Assembly: GCA_905250075.1 (NCBI GenBank)
Contig: CAJNOP010000343.1
Span: forward strand, 81,170-145,169
Direction: 5' to 3'
DNA length: 64,000 bases
Origin: Rotaria sp. Silwood1
Lineage: Eukaryota > Rotifera > Eurotatoria > Philodinida > Philodinidae
The notes under the pieces are model-generated. The model saw only the letters and a program-made list of their open reading frames with translations. It was not told where the DNA came from and searched no databases. This document shows positions 26,379-39,489 of this stretch, piece by piece. Both the position numbers and the translations under genes were made by a program. Position 1 is the stretch's first letter; each line of letters opens with the position of its first letter.

Positions 26379-28254
26379 TTTTATTATTATTATTTTGTTC
26401 TTTTTTTTTTTTTTTGGATCAATATCAGTCGTTCTTCTCTGATGTTTTTTTTTTAATATATGTAACAGTGATCGAAACAATCATATTATTTTTTGGATTA
26501 GTTATCGGAAAATATTTAACAGACAAGTTTCTATGAACTTTCATTTTATATACTAAAATTTTTATCTGTTTGTTAAAATCTTACTTTTAAGATGAAAAAA
26601 ACTCAATGTCTCAAAATTTGACGTTCAATTTTTTTTTTATCTATGAAATAATATTAACGAAGTTTAATTTAAAAAAAAAAGACAAGAATTTGTGGGACTT
26701 ATATATATTTTCGAGATATTAAGGATAATGAGTAGTAGGGATACATTGATTTGTTACAATCGTCATATGATCAATTTATAACATTAAGAAATAATCATTA
26801 TGAATGTTTACAAGCTTATTGAGACCTTATGCAAAGAACAACAAGACAAGCAAAAAGAAAGAGAACACTTATGCAAAATAGAAAAAACATTTTTGGTAGA
26901 AATGCAGAAATAAATAAGACGAATAGCTTCTCTGGTGATCGATTATCTTAGAAAACAACTATAGTCTGCAAGAGATTTTTTGCACTTTACATATTTTGTG
27001 TTAGGATAATGAGGCCAAAGAACACATGTGAAACGCACATTTCAAGCCCCCAATGGGCGCTGCACTAACAAGTTTTTTTTTTCTCAAGCAGAAAATGATA
27101 GAAATCATAGAAAATTTTTTTGCAAAAAAACGAGATGCTAAATAAACAATTATGTCGTTTATTAAAGATCAGACCTTGGGCTATTTTTCCATGCATTTAT
27201 CTCTATTTTCATTCTTTTTTTCTTTTTTGTTTTGGTTTAAAGAATATTGATTGTTTTGTTGCAAGAAGGAAGGACTTAAACAATTTGATATACGCGAGTC
27301 TATAGATAAAATAAATGTTGATAGTTGTATTCATCTATTATCAAGTGAGTGTGCCTGATTTTTTTCATGCGGTTTGTAGATATAATATCTAGCCTCCTGT
27401 CTAGTGTTGATGGATATCAGGAAAACAAATCGCTATTGCTGTTGTTTTTGTTGTTGGCATTTGGTATATACTCTCATATTAGAAAAGAAGAAGAAAAAAA
27501 AGAAACCACAGGGTATCGTTCTGTTCTTTTTCTGGGTAGTATCCAAGGTCTTTTATAGCTTGTTGGTTTTTCTGTTTCATCCAATATGGAAGATAGCATA
27601 TATATTGATAATTGTACATAAAGAGCAAGAAAAGAACAAAAAAAAAGGAAAAAAAAAGTGTATGAGCTTTGTTTCTTATCGAATAACAACATTATTCATC
27701 TTGCTATATATTCTTCTTCCTTAAACCTAGAGATTACTAGTGGAGACACAATTTGTCTCCACACTAGATTTTCTTCTTTTTTTATTACGTCGAACAGCAA
27801 AAAACAATAGGATATATTCTATTGTTTATTAAAAGGTACTATACTAACGATCTTATTTGATTGACACTGACTAGAAATATTTAGTTATTATTCTAATATA
27901 TATATATATATTGTCTTTGATATATATCTGTGCTTAAAACGTATCAGAACAGACGGGAGGAGATATATAATGCCGCTAACAAAATAGGAATATGCAAAAG
28001 CACAAAAAAGAAGAGAAAAAAACCTATAGAAAATAATAGAAGACGTATATTTTTTCTATATTGCCAATCATCCTACATACACGGGTGGATGTTGTATTAG
28101 ACAGACATCAACGATATGATCATCATTACTATTTATCAACACCCAAGACAGCAACAGCAGTAGTCAACAACTTCTTTTTTTTTTTTTTTTACATATATAG
28201 GAAAGGACATTCGTGTGTGTGTGTGCATACACATAAATAATTATTCAACGAAAC
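26379..28254. other. Intergenic, low-complexity, no gene seen
   Basis: About 1.9 kb of AT-rich DNA with several T-tracts and purine-rich runs (27485-27660). Small frames at 27349-27724 lie in low-complexity sequence on both strands and look accidental. A GT microsatellite occurs near 28214-28224. The promoter of the downstream secreted-protein gene should lie near the right edge. Confidence 0.5.
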
Positions 28255-31200
28255 ATGGATCTTTCCCTTTTTTATCTCACATTTTCTATATTTATACTAC
28301 TGCCAGCAGCTGATCAAACGCAAGTAAAAAAAAAAAAATTTTATTTTTTTGTTTTTGTTTTCTATGTCTTTTTTTTTGTTTTGTTTGAAAATATGTTCTA
28401 GTTTAATATTGATTCATGTCCAACGTCTCGTCGTTTATTATTTTTTGGTAAATTTAATTTTTCTCTTGGAGAGAAGAAATCTGAACATATTTCTTCATCT
28501 TCAAAATCACCAATATCATTAAAATCTACACGAACCGATCAGAAACATGGTGCTACAGTTTATATTCGACCACAAACTTCAACAGAACTTGGTCAAAAAG
28601 TTCGTTCCTTTAGTCATTTACTTAAATCTAAAATTGTTAAAAAAGAAGAACGAACAAAAATTAAAAAACATAAAACACCAAAGAAAAAACCCAAAATTCA
28701 TAAACAAATTAAAAAGAAAAATACAACTCAACATGCTACTAAAACTCGTGATTTAGTAGCTATTAATGATCATGAACGTGATCGATGTCGAGCATTACTT
28801 CATATTGATCATCCAAATATTGTAATACCTTCAAAAATTCATAAAAAATCAAAGAAAACAAAACATGAAAAAAAATTTAAACCACCCAAAATACATAATG
28901 ATACAATACAAGCAAAGAAAAAAATTGTTACTTCAACAAAATCTTTGCCTATAAAAGATAAAAAGAAATCGAAAAAAGTAAAATCTGACAAGAAAAATAC
29001 AAAATCTACTTCAAATCAAAAAGAAAAATCTATTAATAAGTTGAGTGAGACTGAATCTCTCACTCCACCACCTACATCATCACCTATTAAGGAAGCACCA
29101 ATGAAAAGTAAAATTACACCTCCTCCAGCTTCAATTCCAGCTCCTCCTCCTCCTCCTCCTCCTTCATCAACATCTCCACCACCTCTTACAAAATCAAAAC
29201 GTGAAAAACCGCCATCACCACCACCACCACCGCCCATAATCGAAGAACCAACAGAAACATTAGAAGTCAATGAACCAATTAATATTGATAATCAAGAAAA
29301 AAATAATTCAGTTGTCGATCGAGCTTATCATTTTGTTCGAAATATGTTTCAATTATCTGATGATATACTCGATAATAATTATACAAATGAAGACGATCAA
29401 ATTCTTTCTTCAGTAAATGAAGAACAACATCGTCAAGCACGAAAATTACTTTCTATTAATGATGAAATATTATCTTTAAATATAAATTCTATAGATGATT
29501 ATGAATTTAATCTTTATTTTAATGAATTAAATGATAAAGAATCTCATATTATATCAAACAATGATTTATCATTCTCATCTATGAGTATATCAAAACGACA
29601 ATTATTATCTGTTAAAAAATCTAAACGTACGATACCAACAGATACAACTTTAACAAAGACAAAACAAAAAAATTCTATTTCAAATAAACCAAAAGTTGGT
29701 TGGGCTTATCGTTATCGTATATCACGTTATTTAACTGATCAAAAAATGAAACGTACTGGTGGTCAAGCTAAAAAAACTACAACAACAGGAGGAGGAAAAC
29801 TTCAAACACAACCAATTAATAAAAAGAAGATAAGTTCTTCAACTCATACAAAAATTTCTAAACGTAAACTTCTTGAATTCAATACTAATGATGAATCAAA
29901 TTCGAATGATAATAATAATGATATGTAAGTCTTATTAATAATTTAAATTCTTCTTTTTTTTTGGAAAAAAAAAACATTAAGATATAAATCGAAATTAATT
30001 AGATCAAATATCAACATAAAAACTACAAATAAATATCTATGTACATTCGTACATAACTGTATTTTTACAGTTAATATCATTTATTATGATAACTATAGAT
30101 GATGTCCGTTTGGGAAAACGCTAAGTTGATGTTTTTCTTTATCTTTGTAAATCATCAAATATATATTGGCTTACGACTCTCCTTCTTTTTAACGTTACGT
30201 TATATGACATATACAGTCGTTGCTTTCTTTTTTTTCTCTAGAAATAATCTCATTGCTGCAAGCCTAATATTCTAGATTTTTATTCGTAATGTCAAGTCAA
30301 CTGTCTATTGACAAGATCATCTGTTTATGTGACAAAATATTATTTTTCTTGTTGATTATTTCATTCATTTCAAATTAGATGAATTCTATTTTCAATATAT
30401 GAGTTATCAATCTTCCTTTATGAAGATTTTAATATTTATTATTTTTTTGTCTTATCTCTGGTTAATTACACAGAAGGGGAAGGTCCTAGAAACCATAGCT
30501 TGCGTAGGAATTCCAAATTAATAGTTCCTAATATAGTAAGAAAAATTTTAGATTAGATCTGTTAAGTGTCAATATTCTTATCATTTAGCAACTGTCATTA
30601 GATAGAAGTCGAAGTAGACCTAATACAATATAATGTATACAGTGTTATTCCAGGCATAAATCTGATAAGGAAAACAAGGAGAATCATTTAAACTTAAGAC
30701 TAATTACAATTTTGTCTAACAGAATAGAAGAATAGTTTTTGATTTAATAAAATAACAAAAGCTTAAATCATAATGTATTCTTTAGCTTTAATCAAGATAT
30801 TGTCAATTCTGTATCGATTACACAAAAATTTGTTCCTAAACGTCAATTATTTACTGCAAAAAAAGTCAACGATAATGAAGAAGATGATGATGATAATAAT
30901 GACGATGATGTTGATAAAGTAAAAAAACGTCGTCGAATGAAATCATATGAAGAAATAACTGATCCAGTTGAAATTGTTCGTTCATATGATCGTGGTTTAT
31001 TTAAACCTCGTGTTGGTTGGCAATTTCGTTATCGTGTATCACGTTATATTGATACTTTACGTGAAAATATTCGTGAAGATCAAGAACGTTTAAAATTAGG
31101 TCTAGAAGCAATTAAACGTAAAACACCACAAGAATTAAGTGGAAGACGTAAACGTGTTCTAGATAAACCATTTGAATCAGAAAAAAAAGAAACACCACCA

Positions 31201-33287
31201 CCCGTCGAAGTAAAACAAGAAACAAAAACTTGTTTTTCTTTTTTTATAAATTATTTTTTGTTTTTATTTGCTCTTTTCTATAGGAAAATAAACCTACTGT
31301 TGGTTGGCGTTATCGATATCGTATAAGTAAAATGCTTGAAGCTAAAAGACGTGGTGAATATATTAATGATGAAGAAGAAAAACGTAAAGCACGTCTTGAA
31401 CAAAAACGTAAACAACAAGGTCTTATTAAACCTACTGAAGATGAAGATGAATGTATTGAATGGGAATATGATCATCTTGATCCTGAATTACGTAAAATAA
31501 ATGAAGAAGGTCGACATGTTGGATGGGCATATCGATATCGTATTCGTCGTAAACTTGATGAATTAAAAAAACAACAAGCAGGTAAATTTTAAGAAAGAAA
31601 TAATATTTTTATTTTTTAAATAAATTAGAAACTGGTATTCCATTCGATTTGGAAACACTTAGTATTAAACAAGATAAAAAACTAATTAAGACGTCAACAA
31701 GTACAAAAGATGTATCAGATGAAAAACAAATTGAAATTCCAAAAAAAATTGTTGGTTGGCAATATCGTTATCGTGTTTCGAAAATGAAAGAAGCACAAAA
31801 ACGTGAAGCAGCTGAAGCTTCAGTAAAATCAAAGAAAAAATCAGATGAACATATACCAATACATGAAAGACTTGATCCGACATTAGCTAAATTAACACCA
31901 GAAGATCGAAGTGTTGGATGGAAATATCGGTTTGTTAAAAAATGTCTTTTCTTTTTTTCATTTTCTTAAAATTTCATTGTTTTTTTTTTTTAGGTATCGT
32001 ATTCGACGTAAACTTGATGCAATAAAAAATGCTACTCGTGAAACTCAAGCTGGTAAACGTAGTAAAAAAGATAAACAATTACCAGAATCAAAAAAATCAT
32101 CAAAACATAAAAAAGAAAAAATTATTGAAAAAGTTGAAGAATCTATTGAAAAAATTCTTAATATCGAAGATATTGAAGAAACACCATTTATGGAATATTT
32201 TCGTCGTGCATCAAGTTATGTTTTATATGGTCTTTTACCAACAGGACAAAAATCTATATGTCTTTTACCATTACCTATTACATTTTCATTTTGTAATGAG
32301 AATGATAATGAAGATATTGAAAATGTACCAACAACAATGACAACAACTATTACCACTACCACAACAATACCACCATCATCAGAATTACCTAAAGAAATTT
32401 CAAAAAAAAAATCACGAATAAAAAAAGAAAAACGTTCACCTAAACAAGCTATACCTTCTCGTTCAATTAAATCTGATAATTCAAATGAAATTCTTACAGA
32501 AACAGTCAAATCTTTACCGAAAACACAACCTAAACTTATTGAAAAACCACAGAAAAAACAAATACGTCAACGATTACATTCATCTGTGCGATATCAAAAT
32601 AATGAAGAAATAAAACATTATGATGAGGAAGAACAACCAATTAAAAAAATAATTGGTGTTGATTCACAAAGACAAAAAAATAAAAAACGATTTCAAATTC
32701 TTGGTCAACAAGTTAAAATTAAACATAAACGTCCTACAACAAATTCTCCACCTATTACCACAACCACATCATCTATTCCAATAACAATTACAAATTCTCC
32801 ACCAATTATTACAACATCCGTTCCAAATGTTGAAATTCCTGAAATAAATTCTTCTCCTGAACCACACATTATTTCAACAACTACTCATGCACCTCTTCAT
32901 TCTATTTCAGAAATAATCCAAGAAGAAGCAGCAACATTATTATCAACCAAACCAACATTTTCTGAAGAAACTACAGAAGAAATCAATGAAGCAAATGAAG
33001 ACTTACAAACAACGACAACAACCACAGCGACAACAACCACAGCAACAACAACATTGTCGCCGCCAAATCTTAATAATAATACAATACCCGATGAAGAAGA
33101 TAGTGAATCAAGTTCGAGTGATAGTGATAGTGACAATGACAGTGAAGATAGTTCAAGTGATGACACAGACACAAAAGATAATGATTTTACTTCCTCACCT
33201 ATGAAAAAAATTAAACAATATTATGAGAATGCGAAAGAGAGTGTGCATGATGTGTTCGATTTAAATGATGACAAAGATAGTTCTTAG
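28255..33287 (+). CDS. Large secreted disordered protein with six VGWxYRYR repeats
   Basis: Six exons (28255-28323, 28402-29924, 30786-31209, 31284-31581, 31629-31929, 31994-33287) join in phase to 3909 nt, or 1302 residues. Exon 1 encodes a clean signal peptide (MDLSLFYLTFSIFILLPAAD). Then come a Lys-rich basic region, a proline block (about 270-325) and acidic spacers. Six motif copies start near residues 455, 607, 678, 751, 813 and 867, with consensus VGW-x-(Y/F)-RYR-(I/V)-(S/R)-(R/K). The later copies alternate between an S-(R/K) form and an RRKL form. The rest is Thr-rich (likely O-glycosylated), ending in an acidic Ser/Asp run (ESSSSDSDSDNDSEDSSSDD). I know of no named family with this motif. 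Mixed basic, Pro, Thr and Asp/Ser blocks recall extracellular-matrix or mineral-associated proteins; that is inference only. Confidence 0.8.
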
Positions 33288-33461
33288 AAAAATTCAGTGC
33301 ACTTTTTTTTTTTAATTGATAGAAAAGAATAAATAAATATTCTATATAGGAAGGACACCCATTATATTAATCTAGTTATTATTGCTAATTTTACATTTTT
33401 CTCTAACAATTATTTCTAAAAATATTTAAATATTTTCAATATCAGAACGTTCCAATATAGA

Positions 33462-33878
33462 TTATGTTGATATATCATCGAAATAATTTATCATTTCATT
33501 AGAATCAAGATATTCAATTGAAATTTGTTTATGTATTCGTAATGGACGACTACAATTAATATAAACGAAGATCAAAACCATAATAATTATGATAAGTACA
33601 ATAAATCCTCCCATGATTAAGAACATAATTAATAATTTCGTTATTAATTTAATTATGTTATTTTGTTTGCCAACGGATATAATATTAATATCCGTCGTTT
33701 CTTCTTCCAGATTATCATTAACATTATTATAGATCAATAAATTTGTTTTCTTTTGAAAATGTTTACTTGAATGATTTAACTTGAATAGATCTGTTCGATA
33801 TAGGATAGGTATTGACTGACAAAATAAGTAACAATTAGTAAATAGAGAAAGAATAATTTTAGACAGAAGTTGAAACAT
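33462..33878 (-). CDS. Small predicted type I single-pass membrane protein
   Basis: A 138-residue single-exon frame of unknown family. The N-terminus (MFQLLSKIILSLFTNCYLFC) reads as a signal peptide. About 60 polar residues follow, then a strong transmembrane segment (LLIMFLIMGGFIVLIIIIMV and on to about residue 108), a short basic stop-transfer (CSRPLRIHK) and an acidic cytoplasmic tail containing YLDSNEMINYF. It lies tail-to-tail with the VGWxYRYR gene, about 170 bases away. The signal, ectodomain, span and tail order is coherent, which supports a real gene; the function is unknown. Confidence 0.55.
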   Translation of the reverse strand: MFQLLSKIILSLFTNCYLFCQSIPILYRTDLFKLNHSSKHFQKKTNLLIYNNVNDNLEEETTDINIISVGKQNNIIKLITKLLIMFLIMGGFIVLIIIIMVLIFVYINCSRPLRIHKQISIEYLDSNEMINYFDDIST

Positions 33879-35453
33879 ATTTCAAATATTAAACGATAGT
33901 AAACATTAATAGAAAAATAAAGTACCCGCCTTAATTTATCTTATGTACAAATTATAATTAACAAATATCTTCATGTCTTTAACATACCAATGACTTTTTT
34001 CTTTGGAATGTATTGATATTTCTTATAGAATGTAGAATAAATCAATTAGTATAAAAGACTAATTAAAGGATTCCAAGTCTCTCTTGAAATAAGTAATTTT
34101 ATCGTAAAATTTTTTAACTAGTGTGTGAGTCATCAAAGGTTGTTTTCTGTGTTTTTCGTCTTCCTTCATTTTTAATATTTATCAATACTAAACTTTGTGC
34201 TATTCTGTAAAATCCTATATTATTGTTTTGATCTCGATATACCTGTATATTGCATTCAAAACTTATTCATGAAACTTTATTAAGTCAAAAATTTTCAACT
34301 TTCGTTTAATATTTTGATTTTGGATTGTATAATAATCATTATATCATTGCTGTCTCTGAGATATATGTCACAATTATAACAAACAGCAAATAGGAGTTTT
34401 GGTGCATTAACCAGAAATAGTGTGTGGATATATGTGGCTTGAGTTGTAGGTTATGTCCTCTCTTTATCACACGCTTTTCGACTGAAACTAGTAAATGTAT
34501 CAGATCACAGAACTTTTTAACTTCTATCATTGGGTAAAATATCAAGACCTTTCGTTAATGCTGCACAAAACACGATCGACCGACATTTTGCTAACAAAAA
34601 TGTCAAAGGGGGTAAAATAAGACTCTGATTAGGATATTAATAGATTACTGTAACTAATGAGATTTCGTATGTAGTACTAGGAATCAGTAATAATTATGAT
34701 TTACAAAGCATCTCACGCTCACACTCTCTTTATTTTTAATATTTAGATACAGTGAGCTACTTCAATAAAATAAGTCGGATGAAACATGTTTTAATGGAAT
34801 GGAAACATTATAGTGAGAATTGAATATAAGACCTAGCAGTTGTTCGATATAAAATTGATCGATTTCTTATTATGTATGACTTATGAATTTTCTTGTGTTA
34901 TGACATTGGAACGATACAAGTTCGACCATTCCTAAATTGAAACAGCTACTAGAAAAATTCGTCATGATCAATTTTCGACTATCATTGATTTACAACTGTA
35001 AACAATAGATTCTACTTCCTGTATGAGAATTACATGAAACCCTGTCATCACTATCAACTCAATCGAAGTGATGAAAAATCAACGGAAACTTCATTCAGCT
35101 GAACCTGAAAAGAATCCAGACTTGACTTTGTCGTCACAAAAATATTTATTAGCATATGTCTTAATTTGATTTAAGGTTGTTAGAATGATTTGAAAAGTTT
35201 TTGTCTTATACACATGTCTTTTGTTCTTTAGACGTGAATTCTACTTATCAGCGTTCTAGATAGAGTCTCTTGCACAAAGATCTTTGTTCTTTGATGACTT
35301 GTAGTGATTTTAAGTGATTTTTGATTGATGTAAATCTAATATTTCTCCCTTCTACAAAATCATTGTCATAAGTATACTGTTTCAAATAGCAAGAAGTTCC
35401 ATTAATTCGTAAAGAAATTAGCGTTAATAGAGTCAAAAATATTATCAGAGGAG
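33879..35453. other. Intergenic, no gene seen
   Basis: AT-rich sequence between two minus-strand genes. Short frames on the minus strand (34339-34545, 35248-35436) have no recognisable features. No ordered repeat was noticed. Confidence 0.5.
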
Positions 35454-37309
35454 TTAATTTGCTTTATGACTTGTGAGTTTTGGCAAAACTTTATTCGAAA
35501 AGAATTGCATGATAAATGGTTTGACATTAGCCCAGACAAATCGCTTGAATAGTAAGATGCCAACGATCGAATAGCCAATACCACGGACAATTTGCAAGAT
35601 ACGATCTTGTCGTTTGCGTAGTTCCATACATTGATGATAGGGAATTCGTGTGAATGTTACCATGGTATACAAAGGGACCCACCAACGAGGAAACAATTTA
35701 TATAGAGCATTATCGATTTTCTTGCGCCAATGGTAGGAACGTAATGTGACATGATGTGTCATTTCGCGATGATTGTATCTGGACAAATCAACTATCGCAT
35801 GTGTATCGCGTACTCGAGTGTCACTAGAGAGAGATAAGAGATTTCAGAGTAGATTGTTAATGTTCGTGGAAACTTACTTGTAAGCAGAAAATGCTTTTGG
35901 AAAATCGAAATTATTCTCTTTTAATTTGTCAAAGAGAACAAGACAATCTTCGAATGCTGAATTCATACCTTGAGCATAAAAGGGTGCCATTGAATGAGCA
36001 GCATCACCCATGAGAAGCATATCACCATTGTATGTTGTATGAGGTTCACATTTGGTGGAGATCAATGGTTGAGGCTTCGATGAGAAATATGTCTCGATGA
36101 TCTCGTTCGCGCCAATGAATGATACTGCATCTGGAAAGTATTGACGAAAAAATGTCAAGACATCATCAGCCGTTTCCAATGTTCGAAAGATCGAAATTGG
36201 TGAGAAGAGTGTTGTCGTGAAAGATTTGTCTTGATTCGGTAAAGCGATGAGCATAAATTGATGGCGTGGCCAAATATGAAGATAATTTGGTTCCATAACA
36301 AACTAAATAAGCAAAATATTCTTCGATTCTATGTATGCTTTCTCTTGGAGTACCTGATCATTTTTAGGTGGAATACAAAATTCCATGTAATAGGTTTCAA
36401 AATATTCTTGAGCGACATTAATTGCATCAATTTTCATCATTGCTGTTCGTACGGCTGAATGACACCTAATTGATGATTAAAGACTCAGTGTCCATTAGCC
36501 ATCGACTGAGTTCGATACTTACCCATCGTAGCCGATCACGACATCGACACGAAAGTCAACTCGATTGCCTGATGCACTTAAATGAAAAAAAAATAATAAA
36601 TTGACAGGAAAAAAATCGCCTTGACTATTCTAGACGTACTCGTGGAAACTAGCGATCTTCTGGTCCTCATCCCAACCGATAAACTTGTGCTGAAAATGAA
36701 TAGTAATATTCGATCGTTTACTAGCTTCTGCAAGAGTAGTAAACAAATCTAATGAAAAATCTGATAGAGTATTGCTGACCTACCATTTAATAGCAGTTCG
36801 TTGAGAGTACGACGATCAATCGACAAGATTTCCTGATTAAAACTACGAGTGAGAAGTTCTTCATACTCAAGTTTAGTCACTTACGTGATCTGCGCGCGTA
36901 CCATAAGGGATAGGATGTTTGGTACAGTTCAGCTCGTGTATCATTCGAGCACGCATTGCTATGCCACTGTTGACGATGGTTGTTTCACAACCTACATAGG
37001 CGAGAGCATCACGACCTCTACGCGAAAGTGCCATATTGATACTACGACCCTTGACCACTTTTTGTGTTCGAATATCTATATGAAGAGATCTGAGATTGAT
37101 TCAACAGCATGAAATAATAATTGAACCTGGACGTAATTCGAAGAGATGAACTTGAATACCATGTTTGGCAAAGAAACAAGCACAGAGAGATCCACCCTAC
37201 GGTAGAGAGTTTAGTGTCAATGAAGAAGTCGATAGTAGCAATCACTTACAAGTCCAGCACCAACAATAGCTACGACTTTAGACGATTGAGTAGAAGTTTT
37301 CTCAGACAT
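35454..37309 (-). CDS. KMO: Kynurenine 3-monooxygenase
   Basis: Nine exons with short introns encode an FAD/NADPH aromatic hydroxylase that converts kynurenine to 3-hydroxykynurenine in tryptophan breakdown, on the mitochondrial outer membrane. The start MSEKTSTQSS leads into the FAD-binding VVAIVGAGLGGSLCACFFAK. GRSINMALSRRGRDAL, GIAMRARMIHE and IPYGTRA follow, then DVVIGYDGCHSAVR, MEPNYLHIWPRHQFMLIALP and the second flavin motif LLMGDAAHSMAPFYAQGMNS with FEDC. The C-terminal exon has PLYTMVTFTRIPYH and a hydrophobic segment (IGYSIVGILLFKRFVWANV) matching the family's membrane anchor. Total is roughly 470 residues, as in other animals. Every landmark is present, so it should be functional. 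The eight introns of about 50-70 nt argue for a native gene. Confidence 0.96.
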
Positions 37310-38603
37310 ATCTACAAAGAACAAAATACTGATAAACTCGTAACATCCACAATAAAATTCTAAACTAGACAATTTCCTGAGCGACATCAAATAGTCACTA
37401 GCAAAATTCAAGAATATGTAAGTCAAAGTAGAACCAAGCAATCTCTTAGATGCTGCCACGCACTGAGACAAAAAGTTAAAAACAAATATAGAAACAAGCC
37501 ATGAAAGCCTAAAAATTTGCGCTTTCTACGACTTTATTTTCGTTAATATTTCGACATGTTTTTACAACAGATGAATCCTTATCAGAATTCAATCTTGGTA
37601 TCATCTTTTAACAAAGCAATGATTAGTTTGATTTCAATCTGTAAGAACACACATCAAATTTTAAATTTAAAAGAATTTTCAATTTGATACAAGTTATTTG
37701 TTAAAAGATGGTAACTGACTATACGAAAAAAAAACAATAAGCTTCCAAAAATATTTGCTAAGCAATGTATGAATAAAAATGAAAAACTACAAAGAAAGAG
37801 CCGGTCCACCCAAATGAATGAGAAAACTAAAACAAATAATGTATAAGAAATAAACAAAGTAGAACTGAAGAAAGAAATATCACAGCAATATTTCAAAGCT
37901 ATTATATAACCAATGGGGTTCTTAAAATATTCTTATTCGAACTTCGAATATTTTCTGTATATGATCAGCGGTTGGACAATAGTACGTTTTCTTACCAATT
38001 CGAAAGCTGAGCTTTAATACGTTAACTCTTGAAGAATGGAATGTTTTTTTATTCGAAAATTGATTCTTCAATTATTTTATTTTATTTCATCTCCATTCTC
38101 TATTCAGTCATGACAACCGAAATGGAAGCTACTCTCGTTACTTTTCACTTATTTAGTTTTAATTATAAACAGAGTATAAAGAAATGAAGATTACAAGTAG
38201 TTTTATTTCCTTCTGAATGAAGCAGTAAAAAAAAATTTGTTGAATAAAGATTTAAATATAGATCTACTTTCTAGCAAAAGAAAAACGGTGAATGTTTTTC
38301 AAAATCAAGGACAACAGAAATTCGCCCATGAGAACAGGAGCATGTATGTATGTATGTATAAGTGCAATAAAGTGTGAGAATATTTTCGAAAGAGAATGGA
38401 TCAGAGGATTGATCAAAAAGGCTCACTTTCCTGAGGTGCTCCCTATTGACATGAATTGATGTTACTAGCTGTTAACATTCATTTCCTTTATATGTGTGTC
38501 TATTAATTGTTTGTCATGATGTAATATACATAATATCTTTTTTTTTTCTTGTTCTTTCCATCACTAATAGAACTCTTGTTGCTCATATTAGAGAAGCTTA
38601 TTC
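37310..38603. other. Intergenic, no gene seen
   Basis: AT-rich sequence upstream of KMO. Contains a short (GTAT)n run near 38345-38356. Minus-strand frames at 37654-37896 show low complexity and no domain. Presumably holds the KMO promoter. Confidence 0.5.
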
Positions 38604-39257
38604 CTAGTGAAATTCGCTTAGGTAGACTATCATAATGTCTGGTTTGTGCATCTCAAGACCTACAGACGTAGAATGAAAAGCTGTAGACTACTGTCAAATA
38701 TAGCAGTATTATTACTCAAAGTTTTTCACAAAACTACTATTAGAGTTGTTGAGATGAAAAGACAGAAGCATGTGAATTATGTGCGTTTAAATACCAATCG
38801 CACGTATCGTATTTGCTTCAAATGACATGAGAACATCTTACCGTAAGCATTCAGATAAAAAAGGAACTGTTCGGTATACTTGGACCTGTTGGAATCAAAG
38901 TTCACCGTGAAATGTATATGCCGATAACAACGATGATGAATATTGATATTGAACATGACCAGAAGAGACATCTGTGCAGACAGTTTCAAATCTTCTTCAT
39001 GGTGACTAAATAAAAAACAGCGCTTTCAGTCTCTTAGAATCTTTCAATGTCTACAGTATGTAACTAGTTTGAAAGTGAACCAACAAGAAAATAAAGCAGA
39101 GTCGGAAATAGATCTTCGCGGGACGAACACACCCGCTACCAATCACTAAAAAGAAAAAGGAATTATCCTCTTGAGGGCATGGATGTGAGTCCTCTCGTCA
39201 CTTACCCTTGGCTCTCACTGTGCTTGCGAGCATCAGTAATAGCACAATGGAGGACAT
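38604..39257 (-). CDS. Probable small secreted protein, unknown
   Basis: Four short exons (39257-39206, 39145-39055, 39005-38842, 38659-38604) fit together with matching phases to 363 nt, or 120 residues. Exon 1 encodes MSSIVLLLMLASTVRAK, a convincing signal peptide, and ends at a GTAAGT donor. Exon 2 has Cys residues and a hydrophobic-aromatic run (IYFRLCFIFLLVHF). Exon 3 is well mixed in composition (HHEEDLKLSAQMSLLVMF, HFTVNFDSNRSKYTEQFLFY). The last exon ends YLSEFH. The exon-2 donor (GTAGAC) is weak. I do not recognise the family, and the model rests only on splice signals and the signal peptide. Confidence 0.4.
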
Positions 39258-39489
39258 TTACTTTTCTTCAGATTGTTTTATTTGTATGTAACCGTTGAAA
39301 ATTGCATTTTTATATGTGACAAATAATGAGTGGATGGAATGAAAATTTTTCCTTCATTCGCTCTCACCTTTAATAGAGTATGTTTCGTGTAGATTAGAAT
39401 GAAGTTCGCATTCAATAAACGCATCTAGTCGTGATGCCTGTATATAAGCAATGTCTTTTTGACGATATGTTGATACAGACAGTTGTCCG

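Noticed and set aside
27349-27724. Overlapping small frames between katanin and the secreted-protein gene
   Set aside because: Low-complexity purine/pyrimidine-rich DNA with frames open on both strands.
29016-29270. Gly-rich minus-strand frame
   Set aside because: It is the antisense shadow of the proline block in the VGWxYRYR gene.
32897-33172. Ser/Leu/Val-rich minus-strand frame
   Set aside because: Antisense shadow of the Thr-rich and Ser/Asp-rich tail of the secreted repeat protein.
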